This document shows, piece by piece, positions 1 to 11,626 of a stretch of DNA of 64,000 nucleotides. Numbering within the stretch: the stretch's first letter is position 1; every line of letters starts with the position of its first letter. Below the pieces are notes generated by a model. That model was not told where the DNA came from. It saw nothing but the letters and a program-made list of their open reading frames with translations, and ran no database searches. A program made the position numbers and the translations under genes. This DNA is from Fallopia convolvulus (taxonomy: Eukaryota; Streptophyta; Magnoliopsida; Caryophyllales; Polygonaceae): assembly GCA_964016875.1 (NCBI GenBank), contig OZ024724.1, positions 46,243,820-46,307,819 of the forward strand, written 5' to 3'.

Positions 1-500
1 TTCATCCAAAGTGGTGAAAATTTGATCTTTATATGAAAAGTGCATTGTTAAACTACTAACTAAATCAGTGAAGATCAGTAAAAGTACATTGCAAATATAT
101 TAAAGTGCAGTACAAATGTGCATTACGAAACTACTAACTAAATCAATGAAAAATGCATTACAAAAAGATATAAAAGTGGTATTAAGTAGACAAAGTGCAC
201 TACACAAATGTAAAACGTGCATTATTAACTGTGAAAAGTGCAGTAAAAAGATGTTAATTCAAAGACACAATCATTTATATCCACCTTGAAGTCCAATGTC
301 ATAACGCTTACTACCAAAATCATAGTTATCTTTTTGTATTATGAGGGTGATTATAAAGTATAAACTATGTTTTCTATAACAAATGAAATAAGATATACGA
401 TCGCATTTATGCCCCCTAAAAACAAATGAAAAGTGCGTTATTAAGTATGAAAAGTGCATTAATAAGTCCGAAAAGTGCACTATTAAGTCCGAAAAGTGCA
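1..500. repeat. Dispersed AAAAGTGCA motif cluster
   Basis: The short motif AAAGTGCA (variants ending ATT, AGT, ACT) recurs about a dozen times between 35 and 500, at irregular spacing and mostly on the plus strand, often next to ATTAAGT or CTACTAACTAAATCA. The densest part is 426-500, where four copies follow each other. Small ORFs across it only translate the repeat (MKSALLS-like) and I do not regard them as genes. Clusters of a short motif like this are typical of subterminal regions of DNA transposons, but I see no terminal inverted repeat inside the window. Confidence 0.5.
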
Positions 501-2080
501 GCGAAAAGAGGAATTCATTTGCTAGTATTCTCAATTGATAGTATTGGCAAATACTACTACGCAGGCCAATTCCAGTTATCCAGTAGTAGCTGCGAGCGTA
601 GATCAATCAAACCACACACTCTTCTACTAATTTCCTAGTATTAAATGTCGTAGAGTTGGATTTGTGAATTCCTCTTCTATTCACACACTCTTAGATAGTT
701 TATAAACCCTAGAATTTCAATTAGCCTAACGAAATCACAAAAAGAGGAATAAAATACCACTTTCTGCCATGGTTGGAACGAGAATCGCAATCACCGAATC
801 ACCGTTGAGACTCGCAAAAGAACGAGACTCGCAATCGCCGTCGAGACTCATGAAGGAACGAGAGCAGTCTTCAATTCGTACCGAAATCACCCTCAATCGA
901 TTCGCCCTAGCCGTCCTCAATTCGTCCGGTCGCAATCTATTCACTCGATTCACCCCCAAAAACAAAAAAAGGAGAAAAATAATTAATAATTAGAGAGGAA
1001 AAAGACAATTGCTCCCGCCTTTAATAAGAGGAGAAAGAACATCAACCTTTGGATCAAGGAGATCCAAGGGCCTAGAATACTCCTTCCGTTTCATGTTAAG
1101 GGAGTGTTTTATGGGAACCAAACTCTTTATTGTCTATATATTTTTAGGCTTTTCAAGAGGTCATTCTTTCATTTTATTGTTTTTTTTCTAAAGGCTTAAA
1201 TTACTACTTACTTGATAATAAGAGAATAAAATATATGCCACATCGCATTTATATTTTTAAAAGAAAAAATATCCCATATCTTCTTCTCAAATTCTAATAA
1301 CCAACCACTTTTTCTCCTACTTCGTGCTTAACTAGTTAAACTCGTCATGTCATACATGACTACGATTTAAATTTTAAATTATTTTTTATTATAAATATGA
1401 TATTTATGAAAAAATCATAATATAAATTTAATTTGGTTTTAATATATTAGTTTGTTCCAAAAATTGAGATTGTTTTTTAGATTGGTATTACCACAATAAT
1501 ACTTGTAAGATATAAAGTTTATACTCAAAAGTAAATTAATAGTAAAAGGAAAAAATAAGACATAAGAAATAGATAAATAGAAAAGGATATAAAATTAGAT
1601 AAAAAAATAATTTTATAAATCTTTAATAGTAAATATAATTTTATAAAACTATTTTTTACATAAATAACTAAAGATGAATTTAATGGAATAGAAATTGAAT
1701 AATGTGTATGAAATTAAATAAAATAGATAAATAGAAAAAAGATAGAATAAATAATTATATAAATCTTTATTAGAAAATTGGATTTTATAAAACTTTTTGC
1801 AAAAAAAGATAAAGAGGAATGTAATAGATAAGAAATTAAATATATATGAAATACGCGATGGTTCAAAAAGTTATATTTTATAATATATATTGATTGATTG
1901 ATTGGTTTTTGTTATTTGGATATTTTTTATAAAAACATTTTAAATACTGTAATTAACTTATGTTGGGTTTTTTTAAATTAACTAATATTTACTTTATATA
2001 TAATATATTTATATAATATATCTACCTAGTATACTATAAAAATAGATAATGTAGGAACGCTTCTCATCCGACATATTTTT
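501..2080. other. Spacer, no supported gene
   Basis: The part from 735 to 990 is less AT-rich and has short internal repeats (GAGACTCGCAA, GAACGAGA) with open frames of about 75 codons on both strands; neither resembles a family I know. From 1200 to 2080 the DNA is very AT-rich with no long frame, no RNA gene and no repeat boundary that I can support. Confidence 0.4.
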
Positions 2081-2087
2081 TTTATGA

Positions 2088-2275
2088 ATCTAGTTCCTGA
2101 GAATCTTCTAAAAAAAGCTAGGTGGACCCTGGGCAGAGAGGAGCCGCTTAGGGTCTAGACGATTAGAACGGTTGATTAGGTGGTCTTAGATTGGATGGAC
2201 GGCTCAGCAAGCTAAGACCTTCCAACGCCTAAGCGGGACCTAGTTAGGATTTTTAGAACCGTTCCTAGTACTCGT
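2088..2275. mobile_element. Imperfect palindromic MITE-like element
   Basis: The left end (CTAGTTCCTGAGAATCTTCT then AAAAAAAGCTAGGTGG) is roughly the reverse complement of the right end (CCTAGTTAGGATTTTTAGAA then CCGTTCCTAG). The centre is rich in CTTAG, CTAAG and GCGGGACC words. This is the look of a small foldback transposon relic. Ends are approximate and I find no clear target duplication. Confidence 0.4.
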
Positions 2276-2282
2276 AGGTATG

Positions 2283-2660
2283 TCCAAATCCGATTAACCA
2301 CGATTTCGGTTAGTCGAAAACATTAACCACAACCAGCTCATTAATCTCGGTTAACCAATAATCATTAATGTAATTTTAGATTATAATAATACACCTGAAC
2401 AATAATAAAAAATTTCAACTTTATGTAAAAACATTATCAAAATTTCTTTAACCCAAAGTACATTTAATGTTTTATTTTAAAATTTTAAAAAATATATTTC
2501 AGTTATCCGAGAATATCAATTTGACAAACCGTAACCGACCCGTAATACCTTATAAGATATCGGTTCAATTAACCAAACCGAAATTATAAAAAATAACGGT
2601 TCAGTTAACCAATTAAAATGTTGGTTTTTTCAGTTTAGTTTTTTTTTTAATTAAAAAAAG
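2283..2660. repeat. GGTTAACC-rich hAT-like MITE relic
   Basis: CGGTTAACC, CCGAAAT and CGGTTCAGTTAACC words recur on both strands (around 2290-2370 and 2510-2640). Runs of CGGTT and AACCG near the ends are common in non-autonomous hAT elements of plants. No intact terminal inverted repeat or 8-bp duplication could be fixed by eye. Confidence 0.35.
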
Positions 2661-2716
2661 TTAGGAGAAGTTATTTTTTTAAACTAAAAACAATCAGGAA
2701 ACAAAAACAAAACTGA

Positions 2717-2787
2717 TGCGCATCCGGGGAATCGAACCCCGGTCAGTACCGTGGGAGGGTACTATGATACCACTACACTAGATGCGC
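2717..2787 (-). tRNA. tRNA-Gly (CCC)
   Basis: Read on the minus strand, 71 nt fold as a standard tRNA. The acceptor stem GCGCATC pairs with GATGCGC, with discriminator A. The D arm contains AGTGGTA, the anticodon loop CTCCCAC gives anticodon CCC, and the T arm contains GGTTCGATTCC with a fully paired CCGGG/CCCGG stem. Length and D-loop match plant nuclear tRNA-Gly. No intron. Confidence 0.93.
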
Positions 2788-2857
2788 TCGTTGGACACTT
2801 TTCGTGCCAGTTTTAATAAATACCCCTTGTTATAAAGTAATCTTTAAATCAAATAAG

Positions 2858-2958
2858 AAATAACACATCAATATTTAAATACAGAAGTAGTATACAACAT
2901 GATGCCCAAATAACACATCAATATTTAAATACAGGAAGTGGTATACAAGATGATGCCC
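2858..2958. repeat. Tandem duplication, 50-bp period, two copies
   Basis: A unit beginning AAATAACACATCAATATTTA and ending near GATGCCC occurs twice in direct succession at 2858 and 2908. The copies differ by a few bases (one inserted G and a few substitutions). It lies between the two tRNA genes. Confidence 0.85.
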
Positions 2959-3518
2959 TAGGATGACTTATCATCCTAATTATTACCTTGTTCCAACAAT
3001 AAAAACATATGTAGAATAAATAGTTATCTGTACACCAATCAACATTATTACTAGTTAATCTGATCTGATGCCTTGAAAATGGATCCATACAGCAGCATGA
3101 ATGCATGATGTATGCTGCTACAGTGCCCATGAACTTAAATTTGAAAGTTGTGGGGATAGAGAGACACGTTAGCACTCGTGGATATTGGGTCAATTTATTT
3201 GAAAACTCGAGGATGTACGCTGTACGCTCCATACACGTGCAGACTGCAGACGTATGCTAACAAAATGTGTTTTTAGAGCATAACCAAAAACATGTCACTT
3301 AATTGTGGGGTTTGTATAATCTAGAATGAATATGCATATTCTTTTGGGTCGATATTTTAAGCAAGTCTAGCAATTGTGAACTCTTGACAACACCTCAGAG
3401 GCTCAGACAGATTTGAGAAGAGTTTCATTGATTTTTAAAACTGGCCTTGAATGCGAAAAACAGAAACCAAATAGGCAATGACACGCTGCGTTTTAACATT
3501 GAAAAATGTGTAATTATT

Positions 3519-3543
3519 TGCGGTGAGCGTGGATCGAACACGT

Positions 3544-3586
<43 letters not shown>

Positions 3587-3591
3587 CCCGC
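3519..3591 (-). tRNA. tRNA-Phe (GAA), one T-stem mismatch
   Basis: On the minus strand 73 nt match plant nuclear tRNA-Phe: GCGGGGA acceptor, D arm with AGCTCAGTTGGGAGAGC, anticodon loop CTGAAGA with anticodon GAA, T loop TTCGATC, discriminator A. The T stem reads ACGTG against CACGC, so its first pair is A-C where the family normally has G-C. The gene may still work, or it may be an early pseudogene. No intron. Confidence 0.88.
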
Positions 3592-4293
3592 AAGATGTTT
3601 ATTTAATCCACATGATATATTATATTTAATATAGATAGTGAGATGGATACACCCAGCGGAATTCACCGTTCTACCCTTTCACACGATGTATGTTAGGAAA
3701 GACAATGTTCTTCAAATTACAAAGTAAGTTATTGGGATGTGATTGAAAATTAGATGAGTTATTAGATTATGTGAAATAGAAAGTGAGTTCAAACATACGA
3801 TCGAAAGTGCGCAGAATTAGACAAACGGATCGAAGCAAGATTTTCTGTAACATATTGACAATGCTGCAGCACAAGTCTTGCCGACAAATCACATAAAGTA
3901 TGAAGTATCTACTAGTCTTTCCCCCGAAAGGTAGCCAAATCAAAATACGTACAAGTGGCAAAAATGAATTTTAGTCTCAAGTCTCGTTATTGAATCAAAT
4001 AAGTGATCATAAAATTTGAATACTTGTTTTGGTCATATAAAATATGAATATATAGCTAGAAGCCTTTGTTCTTCCAAGACGAGATTAAAGACACCAAACT
4101 CTTAAATCTATCTCAACTAAGAATATTTCGTGTTTAAACTTAAAAGATGAAGAGTAGTGAAGTCAAAACAAGTAGAACCACCCACCTCAACTTGTATCTT
4201 TAGTTGCAATTCAACCCACCTACACAGAACGAACTCGAGCACCAGACCACCTATTTGATAAATTTAAGGCCAGTTTGTTTTATGCGTGCTTAA
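3592..4293. other. Spacer, no supported feature
   Basis: I see no gene, RNA or repeat between tRNA-Phe and the first Copia element. The last part (from about 4268, GGCCAGTTTGTTTTATG) may be one end of a small transposon into which the Copia element inserted: near 11430 the sequence GTAGACCAAACG could be its other, inverted end. Confidence 0.3.
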
Positions 4294-4298
4294 AAAGG

Positions 4299-4917
4299 TG
4301 TAGAGTTGTATTTGTAAGTTATGTAATTTCCTAAGTTTTGATGAATTGGGTTTGTATGTATGTAATTGGTGTATGTGTATGTATAGCCAGAATGGGCCAA
4401 ATCTCGTTGGAGGCTGTATTGGGCCAAACGGCCCAATACAATGCTCACCCGAGACAACCCAACTCCGGTGACTCGTGCTCATCACTAAAACGATGTCGTT
4501 GAGGCTTTAGGGTTGGAGCGTGGCATATAAAAACACATCTTCTCCCTTTGTGCCTCTCGGTTGGATCATTCGAGAGAGCTCTCTAGGGTTTTTAGCTTTG
4601 TTGTGTCTTCTCGGCCTTGCTTGTCTGAGCTCGACACCGGCGACCCGAGCTCCCTTTGAAAACCAAACCTAGAAAGAGAGAAGACGAGAGCACCAAGGAG
4701 ACCTTTGTGGTTGTTCGACTTTGTCGAGCTGTGCTTCTCTGAACTTACTTCTCTCTCTCCGATTGCTTGCTTACTTTACAGTTCTCTTTGCCCTCTTGTA
4801 TTCCCCTTGGAATTCTGGCATTTCGATTGAGGCTCAAAGCCAAATATACTAGTTTGCTTGTTTGTCTTTGTTCTTCGTTTCGTTTGCTTGAGTTCGTCAT
4901 TTGTATTCCGCATTTCA
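4299..4917 (+). repeat. 5' LTR of Copia element 1
   Basis: It starts TGTAGAGTTG and ends GCATTTCA (TG...CA). The duplication AAAGG lies just before it and the primer binding site three bases after it. A promoter-like GCATATAAAAACAC lies in its middle, about where transcription would start. The LTR differs from the terminal copy at 10517 by about 11 of 619 bases by eye. Confidence 0.92.
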
Positions 4918-4920
4918 ATT

Positions 4921-4932
4921 TGGTATCAGAGC
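4921..4932 (+). promoter_or_regulatory. Primer binding site for tRNA-iMet
   Basis: TGGTATCAGAGC follows the 5' LTR after three bases and is complementary to the 3' end of initiator tRNA-Met, the usual primer of plant Copia elements. The leader between it and gag (4933-5775) is about 840 bp and rich in CTT and TCTC words. Confidence 0.92.
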
Positions 4933-5775
4933 TCTAGGTTCGAACAAATCCAAGTTTTTTGAAGCTTTCGTGACTCTCTAGTCTCGGATCTTCAAAACTA
5001 GGGTTGTACTTGTTGTTGCTTGTGTTGGATCTTGAAATCTGAGGCTCACTTTGTTGGATCTGGAGTTTTCACTCTCAGATCTCGAGTTCTCTCTACTTGT
5101 TCTTCCGATTTCCTTCACTTGCTTTGAGGTTTCTCTTGCTACGTTCCACTGAGAGTTGAGAAACTCGCTGGATCTAAAGTCTCGAGTCTCCTCTTGTTGA
5201 TCCTGGACTAGATCTTGAGTTCTAGAGTCAAAGTGACTCTCTAGAACTCAGATCCATAAAGATCCGCAAAGAAACTTGCATATTTTCTTTCTTTTGAACT
5301 TTATACTCAACTGTCTTCAAGTATTAGTAGGTGCATGCTAGTTTTTCTTGCTTCTGAGTGGTAGATCTCCGATTCCCTTTGATAGAAAGGGGGCGGGGGA
5401 TTCTGTATAAATTGGGTTCCAGTTATGCTGTTGTAATCCCATTGTCGGATCCTACACAAAGCTCTTGCAAAAGAGCGTCTTTGCTTAGATCTGAAACCCT
5501 AAAGCTTGATTTAGGGCTTTTTGATCCGTTTGAGTGATTTGACTATTACTCCTGTCTTCTTACCACTTCACTTGTTGACTGTTGAGATTTGTAACAAACC
5601 AAAGCCATATCTTGTTGGTTTTGTTACATATCCTCTCTTGCATACATTGGTCTCTTGCAGGTGCAGGTTGTTGTTGTTGTGAGAATCTCTCTTGTGAGAC
5701 TCACTTACTGAAGCTTTCTATCTTCTAATCTCTCTCTGAAGTTACTTCTCTCTTCTTCTTTGAGCAAGGCTCACT

Positions 5776-6597
5776 ATGTCTGATCATTCATCTGTCCGCA
5801 TAAAGCCACTAGATGGGTCCTCTGACTTTGCTATGTGGCAATTAAAGATGAAAGCTATCTTGATTACAGAAAAGTGTTGGGTTGCTGTTGATGAATCATG
5901 GCCTGACACATTTGATGCTGCTAAAAAGAAGGAAATGGATCAAATTGCCCATTCTGAGATTATTATTAGACTGTCTGATGAAGTTGCTCGTCAAGTGGTC
6001 GAAGTAGACTCTTCCAGGAATCTCTGGAAGGCGTTGAATGACCTCTACCAGGTAAAATCTCTCTCTTCTGTCATTAGTTTGCTAGGTCGCATCTCTGTTT
6101 TCAAAATGGATGTTTCTATGTCTTTGAGTGATAACTTAGATAAATTTGTTAAGATGAATCAGGATTTGGAAAGGTGTGGTGATAAAGTTGTAGAATCTCA
6201 CCAAGGTGTGATTTTACTACACTCTTTACCACCTCAGTTTGACAACTTTAAAGATGTGCTTGAATTTAATCATGATGGTGTGAGGAACCTGACTAAGAAG
6301 AAGATAATTGATGTTGTAACTCAGAAAAATGAAACTTTGAAAGTGTTTAAGTGTAAACCTGACAAAGAATCTAAAACTGAAGTCATGTTCACTAAAGGAA
6401 AATATAAAAACCAGAAAAAGGGTTATAAGAAGAAAGAAAAGGATTCTGACTCTTCTAACTCAAATTCTGGGAATGCCAAACCTAAATCTGAGAAAAAGAA
6501 CCTCAAATGTCACTACTGTGGCAAGGGGACTCACTTGATTAATGATTGCTTTAAGAAGAAGAAAGATGAGGCTCTTGCAGCCTCCACAAAATCATAA
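5776..6597 (+). pseudogene. Copia Gag with CCHC zinc knuckle
   Basis: A 273-aa frame gives the capsid and nucleocapsid part of a Copia polyprotein. The N-terminal half has the usual plant Copia Gag pattern (SDFAMWQLKMKAIL near residue 16, then the conserved region to about residue 190). A lysine-rich linker follows, then one knuckle CHYCGKGTHLINDC (C-X2-C-X4-H-X4-C) near residue 245. Gag forms the cytoplasmic particle that packages element RNA. In related elements Gag and Pol are one frame, and here the same frame continues after a TAA at 6595, so the stop is probably a mutation. Only the TAA truncates it. Confidence 0.85.
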
Positions 6598-9500
6598 GTT
6601 GGTACTTCTGCAATTGTTGAGTCACGCCTTTCCTATTCTGCTAAATTGCTAATGTGTGCTAATCATGTTAATTCTGATCATAATGCCTGAATACTTGATT
6701 CTGGTTGCACTATGCATGTCACTCCTCATAAGCATGTCTTTGACTATTTGCATCTTTGTGATGAGGGTAAGGTTAGGTTAGGTGATCATTCTTCTCTTAA
6801 GATTAAGGGTGTTGGTACCGTTCCTTTTAAAATGCATGATGGTGTTGTTAGAATTCTCCAAAATGTTAGGTGGGTACCTAATTCAAGGAGAAACTTGTTG
6901 TCTGAAAGCATGTTTGATGATCTTGAGTGTCACATCCACACCCATAATGGAGTCAGAAATGTCTCCAGAAATGGAAAAGTCCTTATAAAAGGAATTAAGA
7001 AACGTGGCCTTTATCATGTCATTGGTTCCCCTGTTATGACCATGTCTTCTGAAGTGAATGCTTGCATGAGTGTTGATTCAACTAAGTTGTGGCATGCTAG
7101 ACTAGGTCACATAGGTAACAAGGGATTGCATTACTTGTTCAAAAATGTGTATATAAGTCAAAAACCCTCTGACTTGAGCATGTGTGAAAATTGTGTGTTT
7201 GGGAAACTCTCTAGAACTCCCTTCTCCAAATCCAAATTTGTTGCTCAAAAGCCACTAGAGTATGTGCATGCAGACCTATGGGGACCTGCCCAGGTGGATA
7301 CAGTTGGTGGCAAGAAATATTTTCTGTCACTAATTGACCACCATTCCAGGAAGGTTTAGGTGCACTTACTCAAAGCTAAGAGTGAAGCTTTTGACATGTT
7401 CAAACATTGGAAACAAACTGTTGAAGGCCAGTCTCAGTTCAAGGTGAAATGCCTTAGAACTGACAATGGTCTAGAGTTTTGCAATCATGCTTTTGATGCT
7501 TTCTGCCATGAAAATGGCATTAAGAGGCACTTAACTGTGCCAGGCACACCTCAGCAAAATGGCATTGCTGAGAGGATGAACAAGACTTTACTTGAAAAGG
7601 CAAGGTGTCTGCTAATCAGTGCTGGGATGAAACATTCCCTATGGGGAGAGGCTGTCACCACAGCTGCATACTTGATCAATAGATCCCCTTGCTCTGCCAT
7701 TGGCTTCAAATTAAAACTCCACAAGAATTGTGGAGTGGAACCAAACCCACCATCTCACATCTGAGAACTTTTGGATGCACTGTCTATGCTCTTAATAATG
7801 CTGGGAAGTTAAACCCAAGAGCTCAAAAGTGTGTGATGCTGGGATACCCTGAAGGGGTAAAAGGCTACAAACTGTTACTCATATAGCCCGGAGGCTATAG
7901 GGTGATAGTGAGTAGGGATGTCACTTTCAATGAAAGTGACTTCCATTTCAAAAATGTTCTCACATCTTCTCCTGAGCACTTAGACAGGTCTGAACAAGTT
8001 CATACTCCATTCTATGTTGCTCCTCCTCAATCTGAGTTATTTGATGAAGACTTTGATATTGGATACTCTCCATCTCATTCTGGAAACTCTGAAAATTCTG
8101 GCATTGGTATTTCTAATGAGCACTTGAATGCTCAAGCAAGTACTGAAGAGCACTTAGTTGTGCAACCTCACCATCACGGTGGGCAGGTTAGTTCACATTC
8201 TTCACCCTCTACATCTATGCACGAGCCTATTCTTGATGATTTGCATGACCTTGTGCATGATTCTGATCTTGATTTGCATGATAATGATGACTCTTTGCAT
8301 GATGTTGATGATGCTGTTGAGAATATTCCTTTTGATGAGGTCCCTAACTTGAACAATTATCAATTGACTAGAGATAGGGCTCCTAGGGTTAAAATTCCTA
8401 ACAAAAAGTATGTGAACAATGTTGATGAGTTTGCTTTCATTATTGCTGATGTGTTGAATGCTTATACTCCTGACCTGTTTGAGCATGCTATTAAATGTGT
8501 TCATTCTGACTTGTGGTTGAATGCCATGAATGAGGATATTAAATCCATGCATGATAATAAAACTTGGATTCTGGTTCCCAAACCTAAGATTTCAAGAGTT
8601 ATTGATTGCAAATGGATTTATAAGCTCAAAGAGGGAGCCATTGCTACTGATCCACCTAGATACAAAGCTAGGCTAGTAGCAAAAGGCTTCTCTCAAAGAG
8701 AGGGGGAAGATTATCATGACATGTTTGCTCTTGTTGCTAAGTATAAAACCATGAGATTGATGCTTGCTATGGCTGTTGTGTATGACCTTGAAGTTGAACA
8801 AATGGATGTTAAAACTGCTTTCTTGCATGGTGACCTTGATAAAACCATTTATATGAAACAACCTAAGGGTTTTGTTGATCCTTCTAAGTCTAATCATGTA
8901 TGCTTGTTAAAGAAATCCATATATGGCTTGAAGCAATCACCTAGGCAGTGGAATATAAAGTTTGACAAATGCATGAAATCTTTAGGGTTCAAGTCTAACA
9001 AGTATGATTCATGTTTATACTTTAAGCATGTCAAGTCTGATTTTCCCATCTATGTCTTGCTTTATGTTGATTATATGCTCTTGATATGCAAATCCATGAC
9101 TAAAATCAATGATGTAAAAAGGGCCCTTAGAAAGAACTTTGACATGAAAGACCTAGGTCATGCTCAAATGATTCTAGGCATTAAGATTGTTAGGGATAGG
9201 TCTAAGAAACAAATCATGCTTACTCAATCTGATTATTTGTATAAGGTGCTTGATAGATTTCATGCTTTGAATGCCAAACCCTCCTCCATGCCCTTAGGAG
9301 GGCACCTTGACTTGACAAAAGCCAAGCTGCCTCTCTCCAAGGAAGAGGAGGGTAGAATGTCTTCTATCCCCTATGATGCTGCTGTTGGATCAGTAATATA
9401 TGCAATGATTTGTACTAGACCTGATCTTGCTTTTGCCATCAGTGTTCTGAGTAGATACATGTCTGAGCCATGTGAGAAACATTGGCATGCTATGAAATTC

Positions 9501-10043
9501 TGTTTGAGATATATTGTTGGTACTGCCAACTTTGGTTTGCTCTATGGTGTTCATTCCTCTCCTTCTGAACTCTATGGTTATGTTGATTCTGACTTTGCAA
9601 GCAATAAGGACACTAGAAAATCAACCACCTCATATGTCTATACTTGGTGTGGAAATTGCATCTCTTGGAAGTCTCAGCAGCAGTCTATTGTAGTTCTATC
9701 CTCTACTGAGGCAGAGTACATAGCTGCTACTGAAGCATCCAAAGAGGCAATATGGCTCCAAGGACTGTTCAGGGAGATTGAAGGAAAAAATTATATGTCC
9801 AAATTGCATATGGACAATCAGAGTGCCCTCTATCTGTACAAAGATCCTATGTTCCATGAAAGGACAAAACATATTGATGTGAGGTACCATTTCATCAGAC
9901 AAAAGGTAGCACAGAAAATTATTCTAGTAGAAAAGATCGATGGTAAGAAGAATCCTGCTGACTTTGGCACCAAAATTATCACAACTGATAAGTTCAACTT
10001 TTTCAGGGATTTCCTACATGTGATTGAGCCAGAACAGAGCTGA
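6598..10043 (+). pseudogene. Copia Pol: protease, integrase, RT, RNase H (broken)
   Basis: Protease starts at the LDSG motif near 6694. The gag-pre-integrase zinc part has HxxxH near 7093-7105 and CENC near 7180. Integrase keeps its Asp (HADLWGP, near 7270), second Asp (RTDNG, near 7460) and Glu (AERMN, near 7570). Reverse transcriptase and RNase H fill 7902-10043, with RNase H from about 9570. Breaks: TAA at 6595, TGA near 6688 (expected Trp just before LDSG), TAG at 7357 (expected Trp), a one-base frameshift near 7710-7720, and TAG near 7884. The RT signature reads YVDY (near 9066) instead of YVDD, which removes one of the two metal-binding Asp residues. The 713-codon RT-RNase H frame is otherwise open. 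Confidence 0.88.
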
Positions 10044-10149
10044 GAAGGGTACAAATGGGCCGATGATAGAAAGAATGTAAGACCAGGGATCAACAAAACA
10101 AGGAACAAGTTTTACTCTTGATGTAAACTTAGGAATTAGGAGGGCAAAT

Positions 10150-10489
10150 TGTAGAGTTGTATTTGTAAGTTATGTAATTTCATAAGTTTGGATAAATTGG
10201 GCTTGTATGTATGTAATTGGTGTATGTGTATGTATTGCCAGAATGGGCCAAGTCTCGCTGGAGGCTGTATTGGGCCAAACGGCCCAATACAATGCTCACC
10301 CGAGACAACCCAACTCTAGTGACTCGTGCTCATCACTAAAACGATGTCGTTGAGGCTTTAGGGTTGGAGCGTGGCATATAAAAACACATCTTCTCCCTTT
10401 GTGCCTCTCGGTTGGATCATTCGAGAGAGCTCTCTAGGGTTTTTAGCTTTGTTGTGTCTTCTCGGCCTTGCTTGCTTGAGCTCGACACC
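10150..10489 (+). repeat. Truncated original 3' LTR
   Basis: It begins TGTAGAGTTG right after a purine-rich tract (AATTAGGAGGGCAAAT) and follows the LTR for 340 bp, then stops at CTCGACACC. The sequence then jumps to a copy of the host flank that precedes the 5' LTR. It differs from the 5' LTR by roughly 12 of 340 bases by eye, more than the full copy downstream does over the same stretch. Confidence 0.88.
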
Positions 10490-11135
10490 AGTTTGTTTTA
10501 TGCGTGCTTAAAAAGGTGTAGAGTTGTATTTGTAAGTTATGTAATTTCCTAAGTTTTGATGAATTGGGTTTGTATGTATGTAATTGATGTATGTGTATGT
10601 ATAGCCAGAATGGGCCAAATCTCGCTAGAGGCTGTATTGGGCCAAACGGCCCAATACAATGCTCACCCGAGACAACCCAACTCCGGTGACTCGTGCTCAT
10701 CACTAAAACGATGTCGTTGAGGCTTTAGGGTTGGAGCGTGGCATATAAAAACACATCTTCTCCCTTTGTGCCTCTCGGTTGGATCATTCGAGAGAGCTCT
10801 CTAGGGTTTTTAGCTTTGTTGTGTCTTCTCGGCCTTGCTTGCTTGAGCTCGACACCGGCGACCCGAGCTCCCTCTGAAATCCAAACCTAGGAAGAGAGAA
10901 GACGAGAGCACCAAGGAGACCTTTGTGGTTGTTCGACTTTGTCGAGCTGTGCTTCTCTGAACTTGCTTCTCTCTCTCCGATTGCTTGCTTACTTTACAGT
11001 TCTCTTTTCCCTCTTGTATTCCCCTTGGATTTCTGGCATTTCGATTGAGGCTCAAAGCCAAATATACTAGTTTGCTTGTTTGTCTTTGTTCTTCGTTTCG
11101 TTTGCTTGAGTTCGTCATTTGTATTCCGCATTTCA
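10488..11135 (+). repeat. Duplicated 29-bp flank plus full LTR
   Basis: Bases 10488-10516 (CCAGTTTGTTTTATGCGTGC then TTAAAAAGG) repeat 4270-4298 exactly, so AAAGG appears a third time at 10512-10516. A complete 619-bp LTR follows at 10517-11135 and ends in GCATTTCA, with AAAGG behind it. In its first half it is closer to the 5' LTR than the truncated LTR is. The join shares CC between the two source sequences, which suggests a microhomology-mediated duplication. Confidence 0.9.
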
Positions 11136-11140
11136 AAAGG

Positions 11141-11621
11141 TTATGCCGGGAAGTTTGCTATAAATTTGGGTATGTGGATGGGATGAGGTATCGGGTTGAA
11201 CTGATATGGAGTAGACACCTAAACTTAAGTAATGGTGTTTTTGGAATAAATTAGGATTTGATGGGGAAAGGCGTTTTTTAGTTATAGTAATAAAAGATAG
11301 TGAGATTGAGATACAAACCCACCCCTAAGCTAAGGTATGAGGTATGAATTTTAATTTTAAAAATTTACAAACCAAACACTGTGTATTAGGTTTATATTCC
11401 TTAAATCCATACCCGATTCCTCATACATGTACGTAGACCAAACGCTTCGAACAAATATGTGATGTTATAATTTCTAGCCAATAAAAAATCAGTGAAACAT
11501 ATAATAAAATTTATAGTATGAACAACATGAAACAATCTTAGATTTTTAACTCATAAGTCATAACCATGTTATCGCATGCCAAATACAAATTAAAAAAAAA
11601 CACTGTTACAACAATTATCAA
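11141..11621. other. Spacer between two Copia elements
   Basis: No gene seen. The words GGTATGAGGTAT, AACCAAACAC and CATACCCGATTCCTCATAC suggest the remainder of a small foldback element whose other end precedes 4299, but I could not align a clean inverted repeat. Confidence 0.3.
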
Positions 11622-11626
11622 CGAAG

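Larger units (their letters stand above)
4299..11135 (+). mobile_element. Copia LTR retrotransposon with rearranged 3' end
   Basis: The outer limits are LTRs 4299-4917 and 10517-11135, both 619 bp, flanked by the 5-bp duplication AAAGG (4294-4298 and 11136-11140). The order inside is LTR, primer binding site, gag, protease, integrase, reverse transcriptase, RNase H, purine tract, a truncated LTR (10150-10489), a second copy of the 29-bp host flank (10488-10516), then a full LTR. Domain order with integrase before reverse transcriptase makes it Ty1/Copia. The coding part carries several stops, a frameshift and a changed catalytic residue, so this copy cannot be autonomous. Confidence 0.93.

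Noticed and set aside
8174..8552. Minus-strand frames opposite Copia element 1
   Set aside because: They are the reverse shadow of the Asp/His-rich linker of the Copia polyprotein.
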